Of a stretch of 64,000 bases of DNA, positions 54,808 to 64,000 are shown piece after piece. A program made the position numbers and the translations under genes. The number at the start of each line of letters is the position of its first letter. The stretch's first letter is position 1. The notes under the pieces are model-generated. The model had not been told where the DNA came from, did not search any database, and saw only the letters and a program-made list of their open reading frames with translations. The DNA comes from Panulirus ornatus (taxonomy: Eukaryota; Arthropoda; Malacostraca; Decapoda; Palinuridae), in NCBI RefSeq assembly GCF_036320965.1, contig NC_092225.1, positions 79,656,113 through 79,720,112 of the forward strand. Reading direction: 5' to 3'.

Positions 54808-57057
54808 ATACATCACAAAAAAATGGATCATTTCATGATATGCTTGTCATCCTTTTGTTATCTTAAGCAGGGGCCCTGCTAAACTTCTCTATCAATTTTA
54901 AGGAAGAAAAACTACAGATACCCTAATTCATTCTCGACAAAACAAGGGTCTTGGTTAATCTAAACCCTCAAAAGATCATCAAGACAAGATCTTGTTGCTA
55001 AAACTAGTACGAAATCCATTAACTCTCCTCCCAGAACCAAGCCTAAAAGACAGAAGTTCATATAAGTTAGTCAATTTGAATTTGAACTCCCAGGACTGTG
55101 TAAAAAAAAAGAAAAAAAAAAAAGCCAAACAGTAGGGTATGGCAGATGTCCTATAGGTGGTCACCTAAACCAGTGTCAGAGAACGATGATACTCTTAAAA
55201 TCCATATCAAATTCTTTCTTCTGACATCTTCTACGAATGAAAATGAGTTAATAAAAGTAAACTGAAGATTCTTAAATGTCCTTGCCTAACAACTCATTAT
55301 CGTATTCCTTTCTTAGCCATGTGGAGGGTAAAGGAGTAGCGAAAAATCTTTTCAAATATTCCTAAGATCATGAAAACAGAACCCTAAATTCAGTCTTCCT
55401 GAAATATCTATGAATAGAGAGAATACCTTAATCATGAAATTCTATGAAAATCATCAAGGAGAAAGAGGAGCAATGCCTGTCACAACACTATGGCTGTGTC
55501 AGACCCTGCTGAAGTTTCTTGCATGCCCTATGATTCTCCCGAATTCACTAATTTACATGGTCTATCACTGGGGGAAAAGGGTACACAATGGGCAAAGTGT
55601 GGAGAGGACTTACCACTTGAAATAACTGAAATCGTCCTGAGGAGATGATGTTCAATCAAAAAATTGGGGAAACTCTCTTTCCTTTATGCATGTGGCCACT
55701 CCAGAGATCGCTTCTACATACACAAAGGCCAACACAGCTCTGAAAGCATTAACAGTAATTCCTTTTTTCTCTTTCCTTATTTCTTGAGAGAGAGGGGGAT
55801 TCTGTGGATTTAAGGCTTCTGGACAGTCTGCAAAGGTCAAAATATTTTTTTGTCTTTCCAACAATGGTTTAAAAGATATCAGGTACAGTCATGGACAAAA
55901 GTCCCACTACATCTGTTTATCGGTGGGTAAACAGATAGCAGGCAGAAGGGTTGCTAGACATATGACCATACACCAGATGACAAAGACTCACCACTCATCA
56001 AGAGGATGCTGCCATCAATGAAGCAGAGTGAGAGAGGCTAACGATGTCAGCAGCTAATAAATGACCAGTAGTTGTTCATTAATTCTTACACAACTTACAA
56101 ATGCCTCCCTCCAAATAAAATTCATTGTTATCTTCCAATCATAAAGAGAAGACTGACTGATTCAAATACGGATGCTAGTTTAGGTTTTGTTCTACAGTAT
56201 TCACCAGATGATCTTGAGTACTGGATGTTGGTAATATTCACTTGTTGAATGCCATTTAAATCTGTAGCAGCAGGGTAAAGACTGCTGGAGGACAGGAAAC
56301 ATCTAATACCTCCCTCAGCACATCACTGAATGGAAGTCTATGGGATGAGTGAATACTGCATTATGGGAATAGATGCAAGCCCATGAACCAGGTGAACTGA
56401 AAATTTTGAAGGTCATATGAAGAATATATTTGGATTACTGATGATGTCTTGTTGTTCTCTGTACTAGCCACTGCTATCCCATCTCCTGACTCAATTAAGT
56501 TCGTGCAAGACCAGAACCCAATGCACATGAGTAGGAGAGTGAGAAAGTGGTTTGTGGCTCACCCTGAAATGGTGATAATTAACTAGCCCAGTAAAGGAAG
56601 TGATCTAAACCAAACTGAAAATTTAAGGGTCTTCATGTATTAGAAGTGGATGGTAAGAGTAAGGAGTCATCAGCGCAATGAGGATATGGTGCAGATAGTG
56701 TGGCAAGACATCCAATGAAAGCCAGATATATGCATGCATCTTGTTCAGTCCTTCTGAATTGTGTGAATGAGTCGACTGATGCTCATGGAGGTTGGAGAAG
56801 TCACTGTTATTAGTGTAGAAGAACTCATTCTTTGAATCTGAGTAATATTTCATCATACTTAGAGAAACATCAAAATATTAACCAGTTTATTTCCATGAAT
56901 GTCTTGTAATCTTGCCACAACATACATCACTAGAGCTGATCACAAAAGTTTCCTACAGCTGAATATATGATAAACTGTCTTATGGGAAAGCAAGCTAAAA
57001 ATTTGGGCAGTACTATCATATAAGCAATTAGCAAAACCTAAAACAACCATTTACATA
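54808..57057. other. No gene seen (5' intron or upstream region of JMJD7)
   Basis: 2.2 kb of unique AT-rich sequence. 'tacagtcatggacaaaagtc' near 55885 resembles a Tc1-type terminal repeat, without a partner. A strong donor-like 'gtgGTAAGT' occurs on the minus strand near 55617 but has no linked coding exon. A 70-codon minus-strand frame at 55864-55652 is unrecognised. Confidence 0.35.
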
Positions 57058-58255
57058 CAGTGCTGACAGAAAAAACTGGCGTGCACCTACTTACAGTATG
57101 ATGCATCATATAAAAATATCAATGAACAAGATAAAACAGGTACTCACTCCCCACCAAGTACTTCGTATGATGTCCCTTGGCCTTAATGCAATCCTGAAGG
57201 CACCTGGGAACAGATACTGCAAGATGCTGAAGGTATGTAGTCAAGGTTGTCCTAGATATCCTGCATGGTGGCCTGGAGTTTAGGAATACTGGATGTATCT
57301 CACCCACACAACTGTGACTTTATGATCAACTACAAATTCTCAATTGGGTTACAGTCAGGTGAGTTACCTTGCCACTCCTGAATGTATGTCACATCACAAA
57401 ATGCAAACTAGTCATGTATTAATTTAGCAGTGTGGCATCATGCACCATCTTGCATAAAAATATCACAACCAGTCTTCTTAAAACAGCCAGGTAATTCATC
57501 ACACAACAGCGCCAGGTATTGATTTTGATTCATAGTCACACTTCAAGGTAAAATAAGACTTTTAACACCATTATAGCCAAAAGCCCCCTAAACCATTAGT
57601 GAGTCTAGAAATTTTACAACTGCTTGAATGTGCTTAGGGTGGTACGGGTCACTACCTGGCCTCTGTTACACTTTGCCTCTACAGCTACCAGTAACGTTAA
57701 ATGTAGCCTCACCAGACCACAACGCCTTCTTCCACTATTCGTCAACCCACTGCAAATATTTCTTGGCAAATACAAGTGTATTCTTGTGCTGGCAGTCTGT
57801 CAGAAGTGGTTTCTTGCAAGGCATACACCTCTTGAATTTCAAGTCATTATGAAGCCGGCTATGAATAGTACATACAAACATATGACGAAGTAGCCTAGGG
57901 TTGTCTTCCTTTAACTGTCATGTTGAAATATATGGATTCTTGTCTACATGACATTGGATAATCAGAATGCATTGAGAAATGATACCAGGTCGTCCAGATC
58001 ATTTTGTCTGCATAGGAATGTCAATGTCACCACCATTGATGAAACTTCATCCATCTTCACACACTTCGTAGTAGTTTCAGCTATTTCTTTATTACACTTC
58101 CCTGCCCTGTACAAGGCTACAATAGCAGCAATATCATCTTTAGACAAGTCCTGGCCGCATTGCAGCACAAAACCATCAGAATGCACATGTGGGTAAGGTA
58201 AAAATGCAGATGTCAAGGGGGACAACAGAAAAAATCATCGAGTCACTATAATAGC
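57058..58255 (-). mobile_element. Tc1-like DNA transposon, dead
   Basis: The minus strand encodes a broken Tc1 transposase. It starts with an N-terminal helix-turn-helix piece near 58160-58060 (DLSKDDIAAIVALYRAGKCN and KEIAE). VWSGEATFNVTG follows, then MVWGAFGYNGV, LLCDELPGCFKKTG, the catalytic block IFMQDGA-x-CHTAK, and NSPDCNPIENL near the third catalytic acid. The end is CIKAKGHHTKY (57180-57150). At least four in-frame stops interrupt it. The left edge 'cagtgctgacagaaaa' at 57058 follows a TA dinucleotide, as expected for Tc1. The right inverted repeat was not identified. Confidence 0.8.
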
Positions 58256-58747
58256 TCCAGGCAGACTAACCACCACCAATTACTGATCTGGGGGTTCCCC
58301 CAGTATTTTTCGTCATTTCAGAGTCATCTTTTGGGGGTATGATACAAATGGGCAAAAAATACTGGCTTGACCCTATCATGCCAAATGCAAAATATACACA
58401 AAAATCTCCCTGACTTTCTGGGTATTTGACTATTTGTGCCAAGAAATGTAATCTATCTACCTGTTTTGTTCAATGGGAAAGGCATTAATCTACTCCAGAA
58501 ATATCAGACTACTTTGTTATGTGAATTTTGTCCTTACGTTAATGTTATAAAAGATTAAAAACTAGCCTATCTTTCCTCAAGTTAAGGGACTTTTTTACAG
58601 ATTCACAGTCACCTACTGTTTGCCCATATAAGTGCAATACATTCTGACCCATCTTTACCAATACCCTACTCCTCCTCCATCATGCTACCTCTACATCTTC
58701 CCCATGCCGTTTCAACATAAAAGATTACTCTCATTGGGCATACTTTT
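58256..58747. other. No gene seen
   Basis: Contains a 16-bp hairpin 'ctgggggttcccccag' at 58288-58303, possibly part of a transposon edge. Confidence 0.4.
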
Positions 58748-58904
58748 TAGTTGACTCACTTCCCAGGCCCTCTCACCCCCAACAGACTGCATCCTCACCC
58801 CTCTCTCCAAAACTTTTGCATCTACCTCTCTAATCACTCAATCCATAAACAAATGAAACAACCATGGGGACATCACACACACTTCCACAGACTGACATTC
58901 ACTA
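58748..58904 (-). mobile_element. Old family-1 RT fragment
   Basis: 'gttgactcacttcccaggcc', 'ccctctctccaaaacttttg' and 'aaacaaccatggggacatca' are diverged versions of the family-1 segment from FMDGVV to the FADD region, on the minus strand. Confidence 0.85.
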
Positions 58905-58957
58905 TACAACGCGGAGGTATATGAATACGAATAAAGTGCATATACCTCCGCGTTGTA
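58905..58957. repeat. 19-bp perfect hairpin
   Basis: Arms 'tacaacgcggaggtatatg' (58905-58923) and its exact reverse complement (58939-58957) surround a 15-nt loop 'aatacgaataaagtg'. Confidence 0.95.
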
Positions 58958-59216
58958 CAGTTAGGTTCGGTAAAATGCTATCAGCTGGCTATGTGCGTCT
59001 GTTCGGAAATAACCGGTATAGACCCCGTTGCTCACCATTGTGAGACGAAGGGTATTCGAGTACTTAGTATTTCGAATAGTTGTTTCCTATTATACAGTCC
59101 CATAGCCTAGCGGTTAGCTTGCCTGCCTCTTGCACAGGGGTCCCTGGGTTCGATCCTGGCTGTTGGAGGTTTGTATATTCTACGAAGGTGCGCGTTCATA
59201 TGCACTTTATTCGTAT
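58925..59216 (+). mobile_element. tRNA-type SINE bounded by 19-bp inverted repeats
   Basis: Inverted repeats 'atacgaataaagtgcatat' at 58925-58943 and 59198-59216 enclose about 250 bp. Inside are pol III-type boxes: an A-box-like 'tagcctagcgg' (59103-59113) and a B-box 'ggttcgatcc' (59147-59156), spaced as in a tRNA. The sequence from 59098 to 59160 resembles a tRNA 5'-to-TΨC stretch but cannot fold as a proper tRNA gene, so it is a SINE head. The inverted repeats may mean a fold-back or a SINE captured in a MITE. Confidence 0.6.
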
Positions 59217-59221
59217 ATATA

Positions 59222-60269
59222 TAATTTTTTTTTCTTTTTTTTTTTTTGCTTTGTCGCTGTCTCCCGCATTTGCGAGGTAGCGCAAGGAAACAGACGAAAG
59301 AAATGGCCCAACCCACCCCCATACACATGTGTATACATACGTCCACACACGCAAATATACATACCTACACAGCTTTCCATGATTTACCCCAGACGCTTCA
59401 CATGCCCTGATTCAATCCACTGACAGCACGTCAACCCTGGTATACCACATCGATCCAATTCACTCTATTCCTTGCCCTCCTTTCACCCTCCTGCATGTTC
59501 AGGCCCCGATCACACAAAATCTTTTTCACTCCATCTTTCCACCTCCAATTTGGTCTCCCACTTCTCCTCGTTCCCTCCACCTCCGACACATATATCCTCT
59601 TGGTCAATCTTTCCTCACTTATTCTCTCCATGTGCCCAAACCATTTCAAAACACCCTCTTCTGCTCTTTCAACCACGCTCTTTTTATTTCCACACATCTC
59701 TCTTACCCTTACGTTACTTACTCGATCAAACCACCTCACACCACACATTGTCCTCAAACATCTCATTTCCAGCACATCCATCCTCCTGCGCACAACTCTA
59801 TCCATAGCCAACGCCTCGCAACCATACAACATTGTTGGAACCACTATTCCTTCAAACATACCCATTTTTGCTTTCCGAGATAATGTTCTCGACTTCCACA
59901 CATTCTTCAAGGCTCCCAGGATTTTCGCCCCCTCCCCCACTCTATGATCCACTTCCGCTTCCATGGTTCCATCCGCTGCCAGATCCACTCCCAGATATCT
60001 AAAACACTTTACTTCCTCCAGTTTTTCTCCATTCAAACTTACCTCCCAATTGACTTGACCCTCAACCCTACTGTACCTAATAACCTTGCTCTTATTCACA
60101 ATTACTCTTAACTTTCTTCTTTCACACACTTTACCAAACTCAGTTATCAGCTTCTGCAGTTTCTCACATGAATCAGCCACCAGCGCTGTATCATCAGCGA
60201 ACAACAACTGACTCACTTCCCAAGCTCGTTCATCCCCAACAGACTTCATACTTGCCCCTCTTTCCAAAA

Positions 60270-60271
<2 letters not shown>
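59222..60271 (-). mobile_element. Family-1 LINE, short-tail, 5'-truncated
   Basis: The 3' A-tail (T-run) is at 59222-59248. Short-tail UTR follows, then a minus-strand frame open from 60267 to 59431 covering [17 protein letters not shown] and the full C-terminal domain. The 5' cut at 'ctttccaaaactc' is against (TA)n. No stops in the retained part. Confidence 0.93.
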
Positions 60272-60348
<77 letters not shown>

Positions 60349-60362
60349 ATGTATATATATGT
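60272..60362. repeat. (TA)n/(TG)n compound microsatellite
   Basis: TA run 60272-60312, TG run 60315-60340, then mixed TATG. It separates a truncated minus-strand LINE from the complete plus-strand one. Confidence 0.95.
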
Positions 60363-63300
60363 GTATATCATCCCTGGGGATGGGGGTGAGAGAGTGCTTC
60401 CCGCGTGTTCCTCGCGTGTCGTGGAGGGTGGCTGGAGGGGACGGGAGCGGGGGGCCAGAAATCCTCCCCTCCTTGTACTAACTTTCTAAAATGGGGAACA
60501 GAAGAAGGAGTCACGCCGGGAGTGCTCATCCTCCTCGAAGGCTCAGAGTGGGGTGCCTAAATGTGTGTGGATGTAACCAAGATGTGAAAAAAGGAGAGAT
60601 AGGTAGTATGTTTGAGGAAAGGAACCTGGATGTTTTGGCTCTGAGTGAAATGAAGCTCAAGGGTAAAGGGGAAGAGTGGTTTGGGAATGTCTGGGGAGTA
60701 AAGTCAGGGGTTAGTGAGAGGGCAAGAGCAAGGGAAGGAGTAGCAATACTCCTGAAACAGGAGTTGTGGGAGTACGTGATAGAATGTAAGAAAGTAAATT
60801 CTCGATTAATATGGGTAAAACTGAAAGTTGATGGAGAGAGGTGGGTGATTATTGATGCATATGCACCTGGGCATGAGAAGAAAGATCATGAGAGGCAAGT
60901 GTTTTGGGAGCAGCTGAATGAGTGTGTTAGTGGTTTTGATGCACGAGACCAGGTTATAGTGATGGGTGATTTGAATGCAAAGGTGAGTAATGTGGCAGTT
61001 GAGGGAATAATTGGTATACATGGGGTGTTCAGTGTTGTAAATGGAAATGGTGAAGAGCTTGTAGATTTATGTGCTGAAAAAGGACTGATGATTGGGAATA
61101 CCTGGTTTAAAAAGCGAGATATACATAAGTATACTTATGTAAGTAGGAGAGATGGCCAGAGAGCGTTATTGGATTACGTGTTAATTGACAGGCGTGCGAA
61201 AGAGAGACTTTTGGATGTTAATGTGCTGAGAGGTGCAACTGGAGGGATGTCTGATCATTATCTTGTGGAGGCTAAGGTGAAGATTTGTATGGGTTTTCAG
61301 AAAAGAAGAGTGAATGTTGGGGTGAAGAGGGTGGTGAGAGTAAGTGAGCTTGGGAAGGAGACCTGTGTGAGGAAGTACCAGGAGAGACTGAGTACAGAAT
61401 GGAAAAAGGTGAGAACAATGGAAGTAAGGGGAGTGGGGGAGGAATGGGATGTATTTAGGGAATCAGTGATGGATTGCGCAAAAGATGCTTGTGGCATGAG
61501 AAGAGTGGGAGGTGGGTTGATTAGAAAGGGTAGTGAGTGGTGGGATGAAGAAGTAAGATCATTAGTGAAAGAGAAGAGAGAGGCATTTGGACGATTTTTG
61601 CAGGGAAAAAATGCAAGTGAGTGGGAGATGTATAAAAGAAAGAGACAGGAGGTCAAGAGAAAGGTGCAAGAGGTGAAAAAGAGGGCAAATGAGAGTTGGG
61701 GTGAGAGAGTATCATTAAATTTTAGGGAGAATAAAAAGATGTTCTGGAAGGATGTAAATAAAGTGCGTAAGACAAGGGAGCAAATGGGAACTTCAGTGAA
61801 GGGCGCAAATGGGGAGGTGATAGCAAGTAGTGGTGATGTGAGAAGGAGATGGAGTGAGTATTTTGAAGGTTTGTTGAATGTGTTTGATGATAGAGTGGCA
61901 GATATAGGGTGTTTTGGTCGAGGTGGTGTGCAAAGTGAGAGGGTTAGGGAAAATGATTTGGTAAACAGAGAAGAGGTAGTGAAAGCTTTGCGGAAGATGA
62001 AAGCCGGCAAGGCAGCAGGTTTGGATGGTATTGCTGTGGAATTTATTAAAAAAGGGGGTGACTGTATTGTTGACTGGTTGGTAAGGTTATTTAATGTATG
62101 TATGACTCATGGTGAGGTGCCTGAGGATTGGTAGAATGCGTGCATAGTGCCATTGTACAAAGGCAAAGGGGATAAGAGTGAGTGCTCAAATTACAGAGGT
62201 ATAAGTTTGTTGAGTATTCCTGGTAAATTATATGGGAGGGTATTGATTGAGAGGGTGAAGGCATGTACAGAGCATCAGATTGGGGAAGAGCAGTGTGGTT
62301 TCAGAAGTGGTAGAGGATGTGTGGATCAGGTGTTTGCTTTGAAGAATGTATGTGAGAAATACTTAGAAAAGCAAATGGATTTGTATGTAGCATTTATGGA
62401 TCTGGAGAAGGCATATGATAGAGTTGATAGAGATGCTCTGTGGAAGGTATTAAGAATATATGGTGTGGGAGGAAAGTTGTTAGAAGCAGTGAAAAGTTTT
62501 TATCGAGGATGTAAGGCATGTGTACGGGTAGGAAGAGAGGAAAGTGATTGGTTCTCAGTAAATGTAGGTTTGCGGCAGGGGTGTGTGATGTCTCCATGGT
62601 TGTTTAATTTGTTTATGGATGGGGTTGTTAGGGAGGTAAATGCAAGAGTTTTGGAAAGAGGGGCAAGTATGAAGTCTGTTGGGGATGAGAGATCTTGGGA
62701 AGTGAGTCAGTTGTTGTTCGCTGATGATACAGCGCTGGTGGCTGATTCATGTGAGAAACTGCAGAAGCTGGTGACTGAGTTTGGTAGAGTGTGTGGAAGA
62801 AGAAAGTTAAGAGTAAATGTGAATAAGAGCAAGGTTATTAGGTACAGTAGGGTTGAGGGTCAAGTCAATTGGGAGGTGAGTTTGAATGGAGAAAAACTGG
62901 AGGAAGTGAAGTGTTTTAGATATCTGGGAGTGGATCTGGCAGCAGATGGAACCATGGAAGCGGAAGTGGATCATAGGGTGGGGGAGGGGGCGAAAATTCT
63001 GGGGGCCTTGAAGAATGTGTGGAAGTCGAGAACATTATCTCGGAAAGCAAAAATGGGTATGTTTGAAGGAATAGTGGTTCCAACAATGTTGTATGGTTGC
63101 GAGGCGTGGGCTATGGATAGAGTTGTGTGCAGGAGGATGGATGTCCTGGAAATGAGATGTTTGAGGACAATGTGTGGTGTGAGGTGGTTTGATCGAGTGA
63201 GTAACGTAAGGGTAAGAGAGATGTGTGGAAATAAAAAGAGCGTGGTTGAGAGAGCAGAAGAGGGTGTTTTGAAGTGGTTTGGGCACATGGAGAGAATGAG

Positions 63301-63688
63301 TGAGGAAAGATTGACCAAGAGGATATATGTGTCGGAGGTGGAGGGAACGAGGAGAAGAGGGAGACCAAATTGGAGGTGGAAAGATGGAGTGAAAAAGATT
63401 TTGTGTGATCGGGGCCTGAACATGCAGGAGGGTGAAAGGAGGGCAAGGAATAGAGTGAATTGGAGCGATGTGGTATACCGGGGTTGACGTGCTGTCAGTG
63501 GATTAAATCAAGGCATGTGAAGCGTCTGGGGTAAACCATGGAAAGCTGTGTAGGTATGTATATTTGCGTGTGTGGACGTATGTATATACATGTGTATGGG
63601 GGGGGGTTGGGCCATTTCTTTCGTCTGTTTCCTTGTGCTACCTCGTAAACGCGGGAGACAGCGACAAAGTATAATAAAATAAAAAAAA

Positions 63689-63691
<3 letters not shown>
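60363..63691 (+). mobile_element. Family-1 LINE, short-tail, complete (~3.3 kb)
   Basis: The only copy with both ends. The 5' leader begins 'tatcatccctggggatgggg', matching the SINE 5' end. One long ORF follows, then a short-tail UTR and the end 'gggagacagcgacaaagtat' with an A-rich tail. (TA)n or TA-rich tracts flank both sides. The ORF has one internal stop; otherwise the element looks intact and recent. It has RTE-like organisation: a single ORF with endonuclease, RT and a C-terminal domain, no separate ORF1, and a short 3' UTR with a simple tail. Confidence 0.93.
60491..63487 (+). CDS. Family-1 LINE endonuclease/reverse transcriptase ORF with one internal TAG
   Basis: The ATG at 60491 is the first after an in-frame TAA at 60479, which supports this start. 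The frame spans 998 codons to the TGA at 63485-63487, broken only by TAG at 62132 (codon 548). Residues 18-265 form an APE-type endonuclease: LNV (N24), LSEMK (E53), MGDLNAK (D160, N162) and SDHYLV (D255, H256). Residues 265-480 are a charged linker. RT follows, with [38 protein letters not shown] (D637), [13 protein letters not shown] and FADD (D745, D746). The C-terminal part has YGCEAWA and [10 protein letters not shown]. At codon 548 other copies have Arg or Gln, so TAG is a mutation (CAG to TAG would be one step). The product acts in target-primed reverse transcription. Confidence 0.92.
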
Positions 63692-63763
<72 letters not shown>

Positions 63764-63765
63764 TA
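63692..63765. repeat. (TA)n microsatellite
   Basis: A TA run at the tail of the complete LINE. Confidence 0.95.
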
Positions 63766-63945
63766 TATACACTAACCCGAGCAAGGTACCTATTTTACTG
63801 ACCAACCCTTAGGGGTGGATAAACAGCTGGATCAACTGAAGACTGACTGTAGCAACCAGGATTTGAACCTATGTGCTTGACCTTGGATGGCCCATGAATA
63901 CATCATAGTCAGGTGAGCTAACAGATACACCCTGGAAGTCCATAA
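63766..63945 (-). mobile_element. tRNA-derived SINE
   Basis: On the minus strand a B-box 'ggttcaaatcc' (63869-63859) lies about 41 nt after an A-box-like 'tagctcacctg' (63920-63910). After these comes a non-tRNA body with 'ctgtttatccacccctaagg' and 'aaaataggtaccttgctcgg', which I recognise as a common invertebrate SINE core. It is a different family from the element at 58925. Confidence 0.7.
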
Positions 63946-64000
63946 ATATACTGTACCATCTTATCTACCTACTTAGAAATGTACATACCCAATTACTCAG
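63946..64000. other. Window end, nothing recognised
   Basis: Short unique sequence. Confidence 0.3.

Noticed and set aside
55600..55660. Candidate JMJD7 upstream exon ending at a strong GTAAGT donor near 55617 (minus strand)
   Set aside because: The open segment before it has a stop, no start codon in frame and no similarity to the expected N-terminus.
57624..57893. 89-codon plus-strand frame
   Set aside because: Antisense to the Tc1 transposase, whose minus-strand blocks explain the region.
59098..59175. Possible tRNA gene
   Set aside because: A and B boxes are present but the acceptor stem and anticodon arm do not close. It reads as a SINE head.

Overview
This window looks like animal nuclear DNA, most likely arthropod and probably a decapod crustacean. 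There are no operons, and the one host gene is spread over 26 kb. The rest is dominated by (TA)n microsatellites, several non-LTR retrotransposon families and arthropod-type repeats. The clade assignment rests on my recognition of these repeat families, not on a database search.

The only host gene I can support is JMJD7, a Jumonji-C Fe(II)/2-oxoglutarate lysyl hydroxylase, on the minus strand. Four coding exons (53717-53564, 47503-47350, 39800-39644, 28233-27812) have consensus splice sites and compatible phases. They join into about 295 residues ending at a TAG, with an AATAAA signal 75 bp further on. The first exon, roughly 20 codons, was not found and probably lies beyond the window. Its introns (about 6.1, 7.5 and 11.4 kb) are filled with transposons.

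Layout. 0.4-8.0 kb: a degenerate tandem satellite of about 310 bp in two opposed arrays around a dead copy of a repetitive arthropod gene, with a LINE inserted in the right array. 8-9 kb: AT-rich, with a small CpG/CCAAT patch. 9-16 kb: clustered LINE and SINE fragments, including a nested SINE with a 9-bp target duplication and a fold-back LINE pair. 16-23 kb: a dead family-2 LINE, a hAT transposase remnant, a 1,026-bp solo LTR and another family-2 LINE. 23-27.1 kb: more LINEs and SINEs. 27.1-53.7 kb: JMJD7 with intronic LINEs of three families, a hAT MITE and a two-copy unknown repeat. 54-58 kb: a SINE/LINE composite and a dead Tc1 transposon. 58.9-64 kb: a tRNA-type SINE bounded by inverted repeats, a truncated LINE, a complete family-1 LINE with a single internal stop, and a second tRNA-type SINE.

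Names used here. Family 1 is RTE-like (one ORF with endonuclease, RT and a C-terminal domain) and has short-tail and long-tail 3' UTR forms. Families 2, 3 and 4 are three other, heavily decayed non-LTR elements. The family-1 SINE is a 247-bp non-autonomous element whose two ends resemble the two ends of family 1. Short-tail family-1 copies are nearly identical by eye, so they look recently active; long-tail copies are more decayed. Family-1 elements, their SINE and the (TA)n arrays together make up most of the window's structure.
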